A DNA stretch of 36,895 nucleotides, taken from positions 18,305,239 through 18,342,133 of the forward strand of contig NC_049993.1 of assembly GCF_000003815.2 (NCBI RefSeq), written 5' to 3'. Of the stretch, positions 10,392 to 20,817 are shown in pieces (position 1 is the stretch's first letter; the number at the start of each line of letters is the position of its first letter). A program made the position numbers and the translations under genes. The notes beneath the pieces are model-generated. The model saw only the letters and a list, made by a program, of their open reading frames with translations, was not told where the DNA came from and ran no database searches. Source of the DNA: Branchiostoma floridae (Eukaryota; Chordata; Leptocardii; Amphioxiformes; Branchiostomatidae).

Positions 10392-13300
10392 CTGGCTGAT
10401 GATGAAGAAAATGACAGTAGTGGCTGCACACAGCAGGGTGAACAGCATCAGGAACTTGAAACGGTAGATCAGACCCTGAAAAACAACAGAAAATCCTACA
10501 CTGTTAGAATATAATCTAGTGGGGACCATGTGGCATAACTGCGGGATGTTTTGGCCTAGAACCCAGAGGTACCGGGTTCAAATCTATCAATATGCTACCG
10601 ATGTTGTGCCCTGGGGAAAGGCACTTGAAACAGCTTTCCTCACTTCATTCGGATGGAAAAGAGCACCTGGCTTCTGTATGGGTCCTCCCTCGGATAGGAC
10701 CTCAGATAATATTTCCAACGACAACGTATTCAATGAGATATTATTGACTGACCATTTAGTGTTAAGTTTATCAAGCATTTTACTATTTAGCTTATAACAG
10801 TCAATAACAGTATGTATAAAGGCTGACTGTAGCAAGAGACAAACGGTCCTGGAGACAACTCTCCATCTTCATGGCTACCTTGTCCCCCCAACGACCAGAA
10901 GGTCAAGGGACTAGGTAGGTAGGTAGGTATATACCTTGTATTAAAATTTGTAAATGTTATGTACTATTCGACTTGATATGTTACTCAATGCACTTTGCAT
11001 TTCTCTCCCAAGGCCAGTCCATGGCTAGTTGGGCAACCTTGGCTGCCTGTAATGTGTAAAAAATAAACTGCAATATAAATGCATTTACAATATGGGTAAG
11101 AGTCCACTCAAGTTTGGGATATTGTACAGATATTGTACTCTGAGTTGGTCAGGCTTAATTTTCTGTCACCCAGATGCTAGGCACCTCTGCATATAAACAA
11201 ACCTCATAGTGCAGACACCTGGCATCGGACATGGTGAAAGAGGCCATTTACATCAGAGCCCACCAACCTTCCCTCAACCAAGACGGGGGCCGATACCGAC
11301 TGCAAAGCACCTTTGACCCTTTGCTGACGTCACACTTCCGGTCTGGATGTGTGACTTAGCCTTTGGGTTATTTCAACTTGGACTGACCGAAAGCTTGTTG
11401 GTAAGCACTTTATTTTGTGCAGGGATATAGATTTCTTAAAATTGTAACATAATAAACAAACCTCGTAGTGCAGACGCCTGGCATCAGACATGGTGGGTAG
11501 CGAGGCCCGTTTCCCACTGATGTTGCGGAACACCTTGAACACCATGAAGCAGAGGAAGAAGAAGTAGATGCTGGCACACACACCGGCCAAGATGATGAAG
11601 GCCAAGGCCAAGTTCTTCCCCGTCTCCGTCACCCAGATGCTGTAGAACGGGTTGGTCAGCTGCACACCCCTGTATACAGAATGGAACCGCCATTAATCAT
11701 ATCTTTCATAGTATGGTGTTGGGTAAGTCCACTCAAGTTTGGGGTGGTGAACAGTACAAGTTCTTCCACATCTCTGTCACCCAGATGCTGTAGAAGGGGT
11801 TGGTCAGCTGCACACCCCTGTGTACAGAATGGAACAGCCGTCAGACACATCTTTCATAGTATAGTATTGGGTGAGTCTACTCAAGTTTGGGGTACTGTAC
11901 AGTATTTGTAACTGAGTTGGTTAATTTTCTGTAACCCAGATGCTGTAGAATGGGTTGGTCAGCTGCACACCCCTGTGAACAGAATGGAACAGCCGTCAGA
12001 CACATCTTTCATAGTATAGTATTGGGTGAGTCTACTCAAGTTTGGGGTGGTGAACAGTACAAGTTCTTCCCTGTCTCTGTCACCCAGATGTTGTAGAATG
12101 GGTAGGTCAGCTGCACACCCCTGTGAACAGAATGGAACAGCCATCAGATATGTATTTCACATTACAGTGTTGGGTAAGTCCACTCAAGTTTGGGGTGGTG
12201 AACAGTACAAGTTCTTCCACATCTCTGTCACCCAGATGCTGTAGAATGGGTTGGTCAGCTGCACACCCCTGTGAACAGAATGGAACAGCCATCAGATATG
12301 TATTTCACATTACAGTGTTGGGTAAGTCCACTCAAATTTGGGGTGGTGAACAGTACAAGTTCTTCCACATCTCTTGTCACCCAGATGCTGTAGAAGGGGT
12401 TGGTCAGCTGAACACCCCTGTGTAAGAATTGAACAGCTATCAGACACATCTTTCATAGTATAGTGTTGGGTGAGTCCACTCAAGTTTGGGGTGATATACA
12501 GTACATGTATCTGACTTGGTTAGGGTTCGACACACAGTGGGTTCGACAGCTGCACACCCCTTTATACAGAATGGAACAGCCGCCAATCATATCTTCCATA
12601 TTACAGTGTTGGGTGAGTCCACTACAATTTCAGGTACTGTACATTATCTCTATATCTGAGTTTTTTTCATTTACTTCCGATGAACAGAAACATCAGAAAA
12701 CCCACGTTAGGTGGCAAGGTGGTCTTCTCATTCGGGTTGTTGAGTAAGAATTCAGAGGTTCAGGGTTTGAATCTCTAGCAGGCCCCAGTGTTGCACCCTT
12801 GGGAAAGGTACTTTACATCTACATGTATTTCCTCACTCAAAGATGAACATTCATACAGTAACTGTTGTAGTATCCATGGCCAGTATTTGATTATACAACT
12901 GTGTGGGTCCCTGACACAGGGGTGGGCAGTAGTTGGACAGCCAAACACAAAATTAGAGATTCACCGTTCGCACATGTCGAAGATGAACACACAGAGGCAG
13001 CTTAACCTTAGAATTACAGATCTTATGTTGAATATGAACAGTTAAAGTTTAAGAGGCAGCCAAACAAAACTATGACAGATTTCCACACACACCTTTCGCA
13101 CATGTCGAAGATGAACATACAGAGGCATCCGAAGGTGATAGCCCCAACCTGGCGCCAGTACACTGAGAGGCGGTTCCTCTCTGACTGGTCCTGGGGGAGG
13201 AGAGAAACAAAATAAGTTTAACTTCCGTAAATAGTTTCATCAGGTTGGTAAGTCACTGCATAAAAGGACTCAGTCAATACTTAACATGTGGGTATGGGGA

Positions 13301-13807
13301 TTGCATCTGTAACTTGTATGCAGTGACATCTATAGCTGCTGCAGTGTAACATGAACCAGTCCGAATTGCCCTGAGGAAGGTGACAGACGGTCACCGAAAC
13401 ATCGGTGGAAATAAAGCAACATTTTGTGTCTCTTTATTCAGGGTAAGTTTGAGTTCCAAAACTGGCCAAACAAGCTGCTAGGGGGCAAAATGTACACCAC
13501 TTTTTTCCCATTTGGCACAAAAAAAGAAGTCTATCTGATCCCATGGCACAACTGTATTTTGTGTAGCCCAACTTATTTACAAACTCTGATAGGGATGGGC
13601 AACATAGTGAATTTCAAACCCTGAGTAATGTATTGTAGTCATTTGTAATGATGCAGACAGCGTATCCTGGTTAATGTACCATGAGATGTTCCCCAGTGAA
13701 GATGATCCAGAAGGACAGCAGCATGCAGTAGAAGATGCCCTGTCGTATGTCGCTTAGCAACAGCATCCAGGGCACATCCACAGCAATGGTGATCAGTTCA
13801 AGGGGCA
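10392..13807 (-). CDS. WLS: Wntless (Wnt ligand secretion mediator), central exons only
   Basis: Wntless (GPR177/Evi) escorts lipidated Wnt proteins from the ER to the cell surface. Four minus-strand exons join in frame: 13680-13807 (enters with 2 nt, phase 0 out), 13093-13190, 11462-11669 and 10392-10475. They encode [20 protein letters not shown] and GEHLM; then [20 protein letters not shown] with [16 protein letters not shown] and RRLHYE; and [20 protein letters not shown]. These are hallmark blocks of the family's membrane core, about five transmembrane helices. All splice sites are canonical and phases agree. The luminal N-terminal half (about 270 residues in vertebrates) and the C-terminal helices are not found in the flanking sequence, so the gene is fragmentary here. 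The gap at 14149-14248 may hide N-terminal exons, but nothing between 9003 and 10392 looks like the C-terminus. A broken gene or a misassembly is possible. Confidence 0.93.
10526..10700 (+). mobile_element. tRNA-derived SINE
   Basis: Contains a tRNA-like head (GTGGCATAACTGCGGGATG), a B-box GGTTCAAATCT at 10575-10585, and then the body block TTGTGCCCTGGGGAAAGGCA with TTTCCTCACTTC. This is the arrangement of the abundant tRNA-derived SINEs of invertebrate deuterostomes. It sits in wntless intron sequence on the opposite strand to the gene. Confidence 0.65.
11100..12620. repeat. Tandem array containing partial wntless exon copies (unit about 148 bp)
   Basis: The acceptor and first 20 or so codons of the wntless exon at 11462-11669, plus adjacent intron, are repeated upstream of the gene's real exon. 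Copies of CACCCAGATGCTGTAGAA-GGTTGGTCAGCTGCACACCC are near 11778, 11935, 12085, 12230 and 12379, with a decayed one near 12530; spacing is 145-157 bp. Each keeps the CAG acceptor and reads [15 protein letters not shown], then runs into a stop (CCCCAAACTTGA) about 24 codons in. A reduced copy at 11100-11250 on the other side of the exon joins the array motif to a duplicate of the exon's last ten codons ([10 protein letters not shown] followed by GTTTG). Confidence 0.85.
12706..12850 (+). mobile_element. tRNA-derived SINE, second copy
   Basis: A diverged copy with GGTTTGAATCTC as the B-box remnant near 12765, then GTTGCACCCTTGGGAAAGGT and TTTCCTCACTC. It has the same body as the SINE at 10526 and lies in a wntless intron. 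Confidence 0.55.
12963..13003 (-). pseudogene. Partial duplicate of wntless exon 13093-13190
   Basis: The minus strand reads [12 protein letters not shown] and then GTGAAT, duplicating the last 12 codons and donor of the real exon ([12 protein letters not shown]) about 130 bp away. The rest of the exon is not copied, so this is a fragment without an acceptor. Confidence 0.7.
13340..13445 (+). mobile_element. SINE/Penelope-type remnant with hammerhead-like core
   Basis: CTGAGGA (13371-13377), an 18-nt hairpin AGGTGAC-AGAC-GGTCACC and GAAAC (13396-13400) reproduce the CTGANGA / stem II / GAAA arrangement of a hammerhead ribozyme core. AATAAA follows at 13411. Such cores are frequent in Penelope-like elements and derived short repeats. 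Self-cleavage is not shown, since stems I and III are not evident. Confidence 0.4.
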
Positions 13808-14148
13808 CTGGATTGAGTGACAACAAAATATATCAAACTGTAGCTCATAAAGGACAAAACTTTCTTAACACATACAGTGATGGAAAAAGGAACTAAAGAA
13901 AAAATGTGACTCAATCTACCATAAAATATCTACCATTATAAATGCTATCATCAGAATCCTCCCCAGAGGATGGAATAACAGAGGCCCTATACTATACTCC
14001 TGGCCCACTATACTACTTCTGAAATTTAGTGTGTTTCTTCCCTATTTTCTTGTTTTTCTAGTTTTGCTAAAATTAATGAAAAATCACAGATTTTTGTGCC
14101 AAGTGGCACCACTTTTTTCGATAAGCAGTTCTGCACACCCTTGCATCA

Positions 14149-14248
14149 NNNNNNNNNNNNNNNNNNNNNNNNNNNNNNNNNNNNNNNNNNNNNNNNNNNN
14201 NNNNNNNNNNNNNNNNNNNNNNNNNNNNNNNNNNNNNNNNNNNNNNNN
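14149..14248. other. Assembly gap (100 N)
   Basis: A run of exactly 100 N, the usual placeholder for unknown length. It lies upstream of the visible wntless exons and downstream of the next gene's last exon. Around it (13808-14714) I see no coding sequence. Confidence 1.
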
Positions 14249-14714
14249 AACTATAGGAGTGTCCGTGGCTCACTCACTGATATCTAAAGCCAGGTGCTAG
14301 ATGAAAATTGACAGTTCTATTTCTCTATATGTGTTCCAAGGACATTCCGCTAGCCAGACTGGGCCCTGATACTTCTGTCATGTGCAGGTCTGTGGAGTTT
14401 GGTTCCCCCTTTTGTGTAACCTCAAAAAGGCACTTGCCATGCGCAGTGTTGCTGTGGAGCAAGTTTTGTTTTAAATTTACACCTTAGATGCTCATAAGTG
14501 GGGAGTTGTTTCATGAAAGGATGTGGACTTATGTATCAAACTGTCAAAATGTCCAGTAAAATTATTTTTAAGCTTCAACAGGTGCTAAATTATATTACAG
14601 TCAACAGAGGTAGGAAGAAAGGGTTTTCACCAACCGAATGGGGACTTTTTTCTAGTTGTGTCTAAGCTGTACAGACCATGTACACTATGAGGGATGTCAG
14701 GGTGACCTGAGGAC

Positions 14715-17700
14715 TTAGTGTTTGCTGCGCGCGGGGCCGCTGGGACTCTCACAGCGCCGCTTCAGGGCCCGGCTGTCTCTCGTCCTGCGGTGGGATGCTC
14801 GCTTCTTGGTCTGCAGCTTCTCTGCTGCCAATTTGGCGTTGTCGGACTTTGTGGCAACCGGAGAGTTTGGGTCCTTCAGCTGGTGGTGAGAATAGTGGCC
14901 ATGGTTAGTGTTTGGTTATACAGTAGAAGCCAGTTAATTGCACAACTGATTAACGCACACTTCTGTTAACTGCACGGAGTACCAAAATAATATAGCTGTC
15001 TAGTAACAGCTAGACGACTTCGCATTATTGCACCATCCAGATAATTGCACAAAATTCACTGGCAAATAGGCCGTGCAATTAAGTGGCTTCTACTGTATAA
15101 CAAGCTGAAAGTTAACTTTGGTTATTTCTTTTGATAATGATTATACAAAGCAAGAACGTTGCAATAGGTTTAGTAGGGAAGCGGCTACTTCAGTGTACTT
15201 AATGTTAATTCTCACTACAGAATACAACTACAACTTTGCACTGAAAACTAGTGTCAACAGTGTTGACTGTAAGTCTCAAGAAATCAGTCAACAGGTTGAA
15301 ACTCACCGAGTAGTGGCCATGGATGTTACTTGGGGCTGCGTTGTCGGATGTTACGGCGATGTGTGGCTTTGTGTCCATCCGCTATAGTGGTGACAGAGAG
15401 TACATGATACATTTGTGTTTCAAGTTAAAATCATTAATGGCAACTTTGATTGTTTTGTGATTGTATAAACCAAGAAACCTCTTGCCTTGATCTCATTTTC
15501 TTACCCTGAAATGCGATGACAAAACTCACTGAGTTTACTGTAAGTTTCAAATGAACCAGTCAACATGTGCTGAAACTCACCGAGTGGCGGCCAGAGATGG
15601 TGGCGGCTGCTGCAGTTCTCTTACCAGCCAGATGGTGGCGCTGTGGAGCCAGGGATGGCAGCTTGGTGGCTACAGAGTATAAAATGTAGAGGGATGTATA
15701 AGTAACAACAGTTATTATGATGATGGCTGCGACGGAAAAAACTTGGCGACCTGGCTAATTTCATTTCTGATGTCAAAACTTGTTTGTTAAACTATTTTCC
15801 AAAATGAAAAAAAGGAGGTAAGACGAAAATCTATGGCAATATTGTGAAATGTGAATATAGATATTGTGAAATTATCAATATAGATACATGCACAGTGTTT
15901 CCTGCTTGCACTTTCTGGAAAAAGAAAGAAAAGGTTTGACTCAGTGCACTTAGTCTAGTGGAGGTCTGTGTTAGGATTCAGTGGGACTGCACAGTTCACT
16001 AGTGGAGGTTTGTGTTAGGATTCAGTGGGACTGCACAGTTCACTAGTGGAGGTTAGTGTTAGGATTCAGTGCGACTGCACAGTTCACTAGACATGTGGAG
16101 GTTTGTGTTAGGATTCAGTGGGACTGCACAGTTCACTAGTGGAGGTTTGTGTTAGGATTCAGTGGGACTGCACAGTTCACTAGTGGAGGTTTGTGTTAGG
16201 ATTCAGTGGGACTGCACAGTTCACTAGTGGAGGTTTGTGTTAGGATTCAGTGGGACTGCACAGTTCACTAGTGGAGGTTTGTGTTAGGATTCAGTGGGAC
16301 TGCACAGTTCACTAGACATGTGGAGGTTTGTGTTAGGATTCAGTGGGACTGCACAGTTCACTAGTGGAGGTTTGTGTTAGGATTCAGTGGGACTGCACAG
16401 TTCACTAGTGGAGGTTTGTGTTAGGATTCAGTGGGACTGCACAATTCACTAGTGGAGGTTTGTGTTATGATTCAGTGGGACTGCACAGTTTCTCCATCCA
16501 CCTGGATCATGTTATACTGAAGGGTTAAAAAAACAGGAGTACAGACTGAGTAGAACTCTATACTTAAACACAAAGTTTCCAACTCTCACCAGTCCTGTCC
16601 GAGGAGAGATCCGAGTCGGCTGCTTGCTTCAGTCTGTTGTCGCGGAAGTCCAGGTCTTCCATGGTGATGTAGACGGCCTCATCGTGATCATCAGACTCAG
16701 GATGCACCTGGTACCGCGGCTTCTCTGCTCCCTGCATGTCGTGGGTGCGGTGGTTCCGTCCTCCAACCAGGCCGGGCTGTGCGGGCGCTCTACGGGTCGT
16801 CTTATCGGACATGTCCTGCCGTGGTGCACGCCGCTCGGAGCAGCTGGTGTTCATGGCTGAAGGGCACGGCGTTGTGGCGCTCCTGCTCGAGTTGGTGGAG
16901 CTTCTCCTGAGCGCGGACTTTCTTACCTCGCTTCTTTGGTGGCAGCTTTGAGGCGCTGAAGTCCTCCCCAAACATCTGGGTCTGCAGTTTGTGGTGGTAC
17001 AGTCTCTCCGCGTGCTCGTCTAAGGCTCTATCCAGCTCCTCTTCTGTGGGGGATGATCTCATGTATCTTCAGGTACAAAAAAGGGAAAGGTCAGTGCACT
17101 GAATAGGGCTGTAATTTGAGTACAGCAAATGAGGTACACACCCCTACAATTACATTTCCATAGGTTGTTGCCACAAGACTTCTGGAGCAAGTGAAAAGTC
17201 CCTGAACAATCTATTATTTACAATATCTCAAAGGCTGCACCTGTTTGGCATGTTGTCTGAGAATCCTCTGGGTGGAATGTACTCAGGTCTGTGCCCAGCC
17301 TTCAGGTGACGATCGGCTTCTTCACAGAAGTCCATCACCTCGTTCGTGTCCACACTGAGGACCTGGGGGGCCTTGCGGAGGTTTCTGCGGACCATACGGG
17401 TCTGGCGCTGGACATCCTGTGGTGCCTGGTTGGCTGGCTTGGGGTTGGAGGGGGGGTTGGGGACACGGCACAACTCATGGGACTGACGGATCTCTTGTAG
17501 TCTTCTGTACATGGTGGATGGGATGGGGCCTGGAATAGAAAATAGTTTGTATAATCTAACATCAAGTTTGAAGAAAATTGCTAGAAACTTTGCTCTTTAA
17601 GGTCAAACTACCCACTTTGGATTTTTCTCTCTTTAACTCTTACTTGCCATGTTGATACTCTAGTTGGTCTATACCCTGTACATGTATATAGTTGTTGTTT

Positions 17701-18538
17701 GATGCTTTACTTTCCAACAGTTTTTACTGTGAGTGTGAAATGTCTTGATAAACAGTCAGATTTCATAAACTTTACAATTGGACATTGCCCAGCCTTTCTT
17801 CTAATACTTTTATCATCACATAAAGAACTTATACAGCAGATAAAAACTCACTAGTTGCTGATACAATGTTTTTATCCTGGTTGAAAGTATCAAGGAAATC
17901 TTAACATGGCTCCTCTACAATTCTCAGTTGATGGTCAGAGAAGTCAAAGACATTATAAAGGCAACAGAAACAAGGCTCCGCTCTTGTGGCATCCCCAAAA
18001 TTCCAGCACTAAGTAAGAAACAAGTCTAGCAATGAAGCTGAAGCTTTATAATTATACTTTACTGGTAATGACTGTAGGAGAATGTCCTTCCTGACATGGT
18101 TTCAATGCTTTGTTTTTACCTTTACATAAATCACAGAACCAACACCTACCTTGACATGAAAAAGGACACAGTTTTAACCAGAAAACCAGCATTTTCCAAA
18201 CTGAATCTGACATGTTTTATCCTGCCATGTCTTACACTGAACGGCCTACTCAAGTCAACTACCACTGCCATGCCATAACAAACAACAGATGTCAAATAAC
18301 TGGACATCAGTAAGTTCCAAAATCACTCATAGAACACAAAACGTGTGTATTTTTCTCGACAAATAGATAAGCGTTGACCGAGACATGTTTTGTCGAAAGT
18401 TAGTAATCCATACCCGCTGACAAAAACAACAAATTATCATCTTTTATATCATTTATATTAAGTAGTACGCTGTGCAGAAATTGTCATGTATCAGTCACCT
18501 TTTTCCTGGTCTTTATAAACAGGCTGAAGCCGTCTTTC
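14715..18538 (-). CDS. Uncharacterised basic protein, seven exons (start uncertain)
   Basis: I do not recognise this gene. Minus-strand exons are 18499-18538, 17241-17529, 16927-17066, 16590-16856, 15581-15669, 15307-15381 and 14715-14879 (TAA at 14715-14717); phases agree at every junction and give 354 codons. The product reads ERRLQPVYKDQEKGPIPSTM, then YRRLQEIRQSHELCR, a proline-rich linker, VMDFCEEADRHLKAGHRPEY, an acidic ELDRALDEHAERL helix, KLPPKKR, and a basic tail (KKRASHRRTRDSRALKRR). No membrane segment or catalytic motif is visible. The methionine at 17510-17512 could be the start, otherwise it lies upstream of 18538. The 16590-17066 block has a net frame shift of one base, solved either by a 70-bp intron (16857-16926, GTAAGA...TTCAG) or by a sequence error. 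An X-box 0.8 kb upstream hints at a ciliary role, by inference only. Confidence 0.75.
14921..15095. mobile_element. pogo/Tigger-like MITE with TA target duplication
   Basis: A 175-bp element with inverted ends CAGTAGAAGCCAGTTAATTG and CAATTAAGTGGCTTCTACTG, flanked by TA on each side (14919-14920 and 15096-15097). CAGT ends with a TA duplication are typical of Tc1/mariner elements of the pogo/Tigger group. It is non-autonomous and lies in an intron of the uncharacterised gene. Confidence 0.7.
15957..16490. repeat. 44-bp minisatellite with five-unit periodicity
   Basis: Twelve tandem copies of a 44-bp unit (AGTGGAGGTTTGTGTTAGGA ... CTGCACAGTTCACT), most identical. A 5-bp insertion (ACATG) appears before units 4 and 9, five units apart, so a block of about 225 bp has itself been duplicated. 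It lies in an intron of the uncharacterised minus-strand gene. Confidence 0.9.
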
Positions 18539-19039
18539 CTGGATGGAGTATCAAGGTATAAACCACGATCAAAGCTCGAATATTTTTGCTTGTCAACACG
18601 GTAAAACGTTAGCGAAAAAAAACAAAACATTATATACTTCAATGCTACAGGCACATTTTATCTGATAAAACGTTCCTCCTTAACTTCTGACTTTAACATA
18701 GAAGTCATCTTACCTTATGTGACTTCTCAGTCCAACCCGTTGTACTTAAAGAAGGAAAGAGAAAACTGAGCCTCTACTTGTCAAGGAAAATGTTCTGCTA
18801 CTTGTCAAGGAAAATGTTCTGCTACTTTTCTAGTGCCATGATTTTCAAATGATAAACACTTAACGTTACCTTAGTCTCAAACAAAATGTGCTGAGTTGTG
18901 GTAAACTTGTGGAATTGCTGCAGAAGGATGTATGGTGTGTTCCTGAGTCTTCTGTCCCGCTACAATCTTCTTAAGTTCAGTCAGTCATCGCTTTTAAGGC
19001 TTGTTTCTGTCTGTCGACTGTCCGGCGTCAACAGTTGCA

Positions 19040-19330
19040 GTTTTCAATATGGCGGCTCCCCAGACAGAAGCTCTCACGTCAAAGGTCGTCCTTTTGACGC
19101 CGTTAAACTCTGATTCTTACCAAGTTAACCCGGTCCCATGATGGTGGTAGTTGTAACAATGTCTGAACAATATTTGATGCGGGTTTGGGCGGTTAACACG
19201 CCGCCTGACTGCTGAAATCCTGAGTTTTAGCGCGAGCACGACCGGAACACAGCCGCACTCGGCTGAGCTGTCCCGGTATCCTAGCCGTGACGTCACGATT
19301 GTTGGAACAATCAGGTTGCCTGGTAACTGG
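19040..19330 (-). promoter_or_regulatory. GC-rich promoter region with X-box, CRE and YY1-like motifs
   Basis: Between the minus-strand gene (ending 18538) and the plus-strand gene beginning near 20.8 kb. It holds a perfect RFX X-box GTTGCC-T-GGTAAC (19315-19327), a palindromic CRE TGACGTCA (19288-19295) and a YY1-like AATATGGCGGC (19047-19057). CpG density is above the surroundings. The likely 5' untranslated exon of the minus-strand gene would lie at 18700-19100, where GAGACTAAG|GTAACG and CATAAG|GTAAGA are possible donors. Function is inferred from motifs. Confidence 0.45.
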
Positions 19331-20661
19331 CTCATGTTACGGCAGGATGGAACCAATAAACAAACTGCCTGGCAATAAAACAAACAGAATTACATATTAT
19401 GTCATTTAAAATCAGTCTAAATTAGAGTAATGTAGCTAATATATGATAGAAATTATCACGGTAATATGTCTTGGGATGTCTTGTGATAATAAAATCTGTT
19501 CTATTTGGATTTAGATGCCATACCTGAACCCTAGATAGTGATTGTTTAAGATTACGTGGAAATAAAACTTGCAATCGCGCAGTTTACAGGGATTCTGTTC
19601 ATTCACGTGCCCTTGACATCCTACACCAGCAACAGAGTTGACTTACGGGGCATCAACAGCTAGCCTCGCTCCCCAGGCGTGGGACCAGCGTTTACTAATG
19701 ACACACCGAGAAAGGTTTCCCTGTCCTTGGTGCTGAATGACTCCCTTGCAATAAACAGTGGTGTCAGCCTGTGTGGTACAGACGGACACAAAACGTTCAA
19801 TAACAAAAATCTAGAGCCAAATGGAATTACAAACACTTCTGATTTGCGTCTTATTTTGGCTGGAATTTTGGGGCGATTCAGTCATGTCTGGCCAGCTGCA
19901 ATACCGTTGCCAACTGCCAGAGGTCGTGCGCTTGTTGTTAGCGTTGCTACACGTTAGGCCACAGCTAATAAATTTTATGGATGACATCACGGCGCTCATT
20001 AATTTTCGCCCGATTTCAGGAAAAAATGAATTTTTCTTTTTCGGGGATGGTCAAGATGACGAGAAAGTACGAAAATAGGCAAATATGTTGTGTTGTAGCC
20101 TAATGATTGTACTTGTAGAGGTGACACTAGCCAGGTAACGTTAGCCATGACTGTAGTTATTATTATTATCATTACTATTATTTCTTTATGTCAGGCTCTC
20201 ACTGGCCCATATGACACAGGGACAAACATGAAAAACAAAGAATATGTACAACATATGTTATAACGCTAGTGAAACTAGGTTGGATAGTTGAAAAAAGTGG
20301 TGTAGATTGTTGCAGTCTGGTGCCAGATATTTGTCATAACGTTACATATGCAGATGGACAGTTGAATAAAAAGACACGTAGAGAGTCACATAAGGTCTCC
20401 AAGCAGATGTTAGGTATAAAACAACGTGCTGTTTTCTGAGTGACGCTCGGGCTTCCCTGTCAGTCCCTTATGAGCGGACGAATTGTTATGTCTAAGGCTA
20501 CATAACTCCAGATGCACAAATATATCCAAAAACTTACCATATCCTTCAAAAATAACTACATGCAGTACAACTCAGTCTGATCAGTACAAACATGTTCCAT
20601 ATGGAGGTAAACACAACTATGTACAAATGATGTTCTAAAAGCTATCGCATGTGGAGCATTA
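19331..20661. other. Intergenic, no gene seen; scattered repeat ends
   Basis: An 86-codon frame at 19821-20078 begins with a hydrophobic stretch but lacks splice or family support. A CTCCAAGCAGAT motif is at 20397-20408, and TATTATTATTATC simple repeat at 20157-20185 may be the tail of a LINE 3' end on the minus strand. Nothing else is supported. Confidence 0.5.
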
Positions 20662-20761
20662 NNNNNNNNNNNNNNNNNNNNNNNNNNNNNNNNNNNNNNN
20701 NNNNNNNNNNNNNNNNNNNNNNNNNNNNNNNNNNNNNNNNNNNNNNNNNNNNNNNNNNNNN
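20662..20761. other. Assembly gap (100 N)
   Basis: A run of 100 N located 56 bp before the AP-1/kB promoter module of the nucleotidyltransferase-TPR gene, so further upstream promoter modules may be hidden. Confidence 1.
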
Positions 20762-20817
20762 ACTTATTCCTCGACCGGGTATTTACTCAGCTATCACGAG
20801 TACAGGTGATATAAGCA

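Noticed and set aside
10575-10585. Possible tRNA gene (B-box GGTTCAAATCT)
   Set aside because: No cloverleaf can be drawn; the B-box belongs to a SINE head with the typical body after it.
11681-12449. Many 60-100 codon frames on both strands
   Set aside because: All are shadows of the 148-bp array that contains the wntless exon fragments.
15957-16490. Regular repeats that could suggest a CRISPR array
   Set aside because: Units abut with no unique spacers and the context is a eukaryotic intron; it is a minisatellite.
16564-16971. Single long minus-strand frame as the true reading of this exon
   Set aside because: Its N-terminal part is Ser/Arg-rich shadow sequence; upstream phase requires the other frame for 16927-17066, and only 16590-16856 uses this one.
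19821-20078. 86-codon frame with a hydrophobic start resembling a signal peptide
   Set aside because: No splice sites, family match or coding bias; the later part (ATGACATCACGGCGCTC context) looks like repeat sequence.
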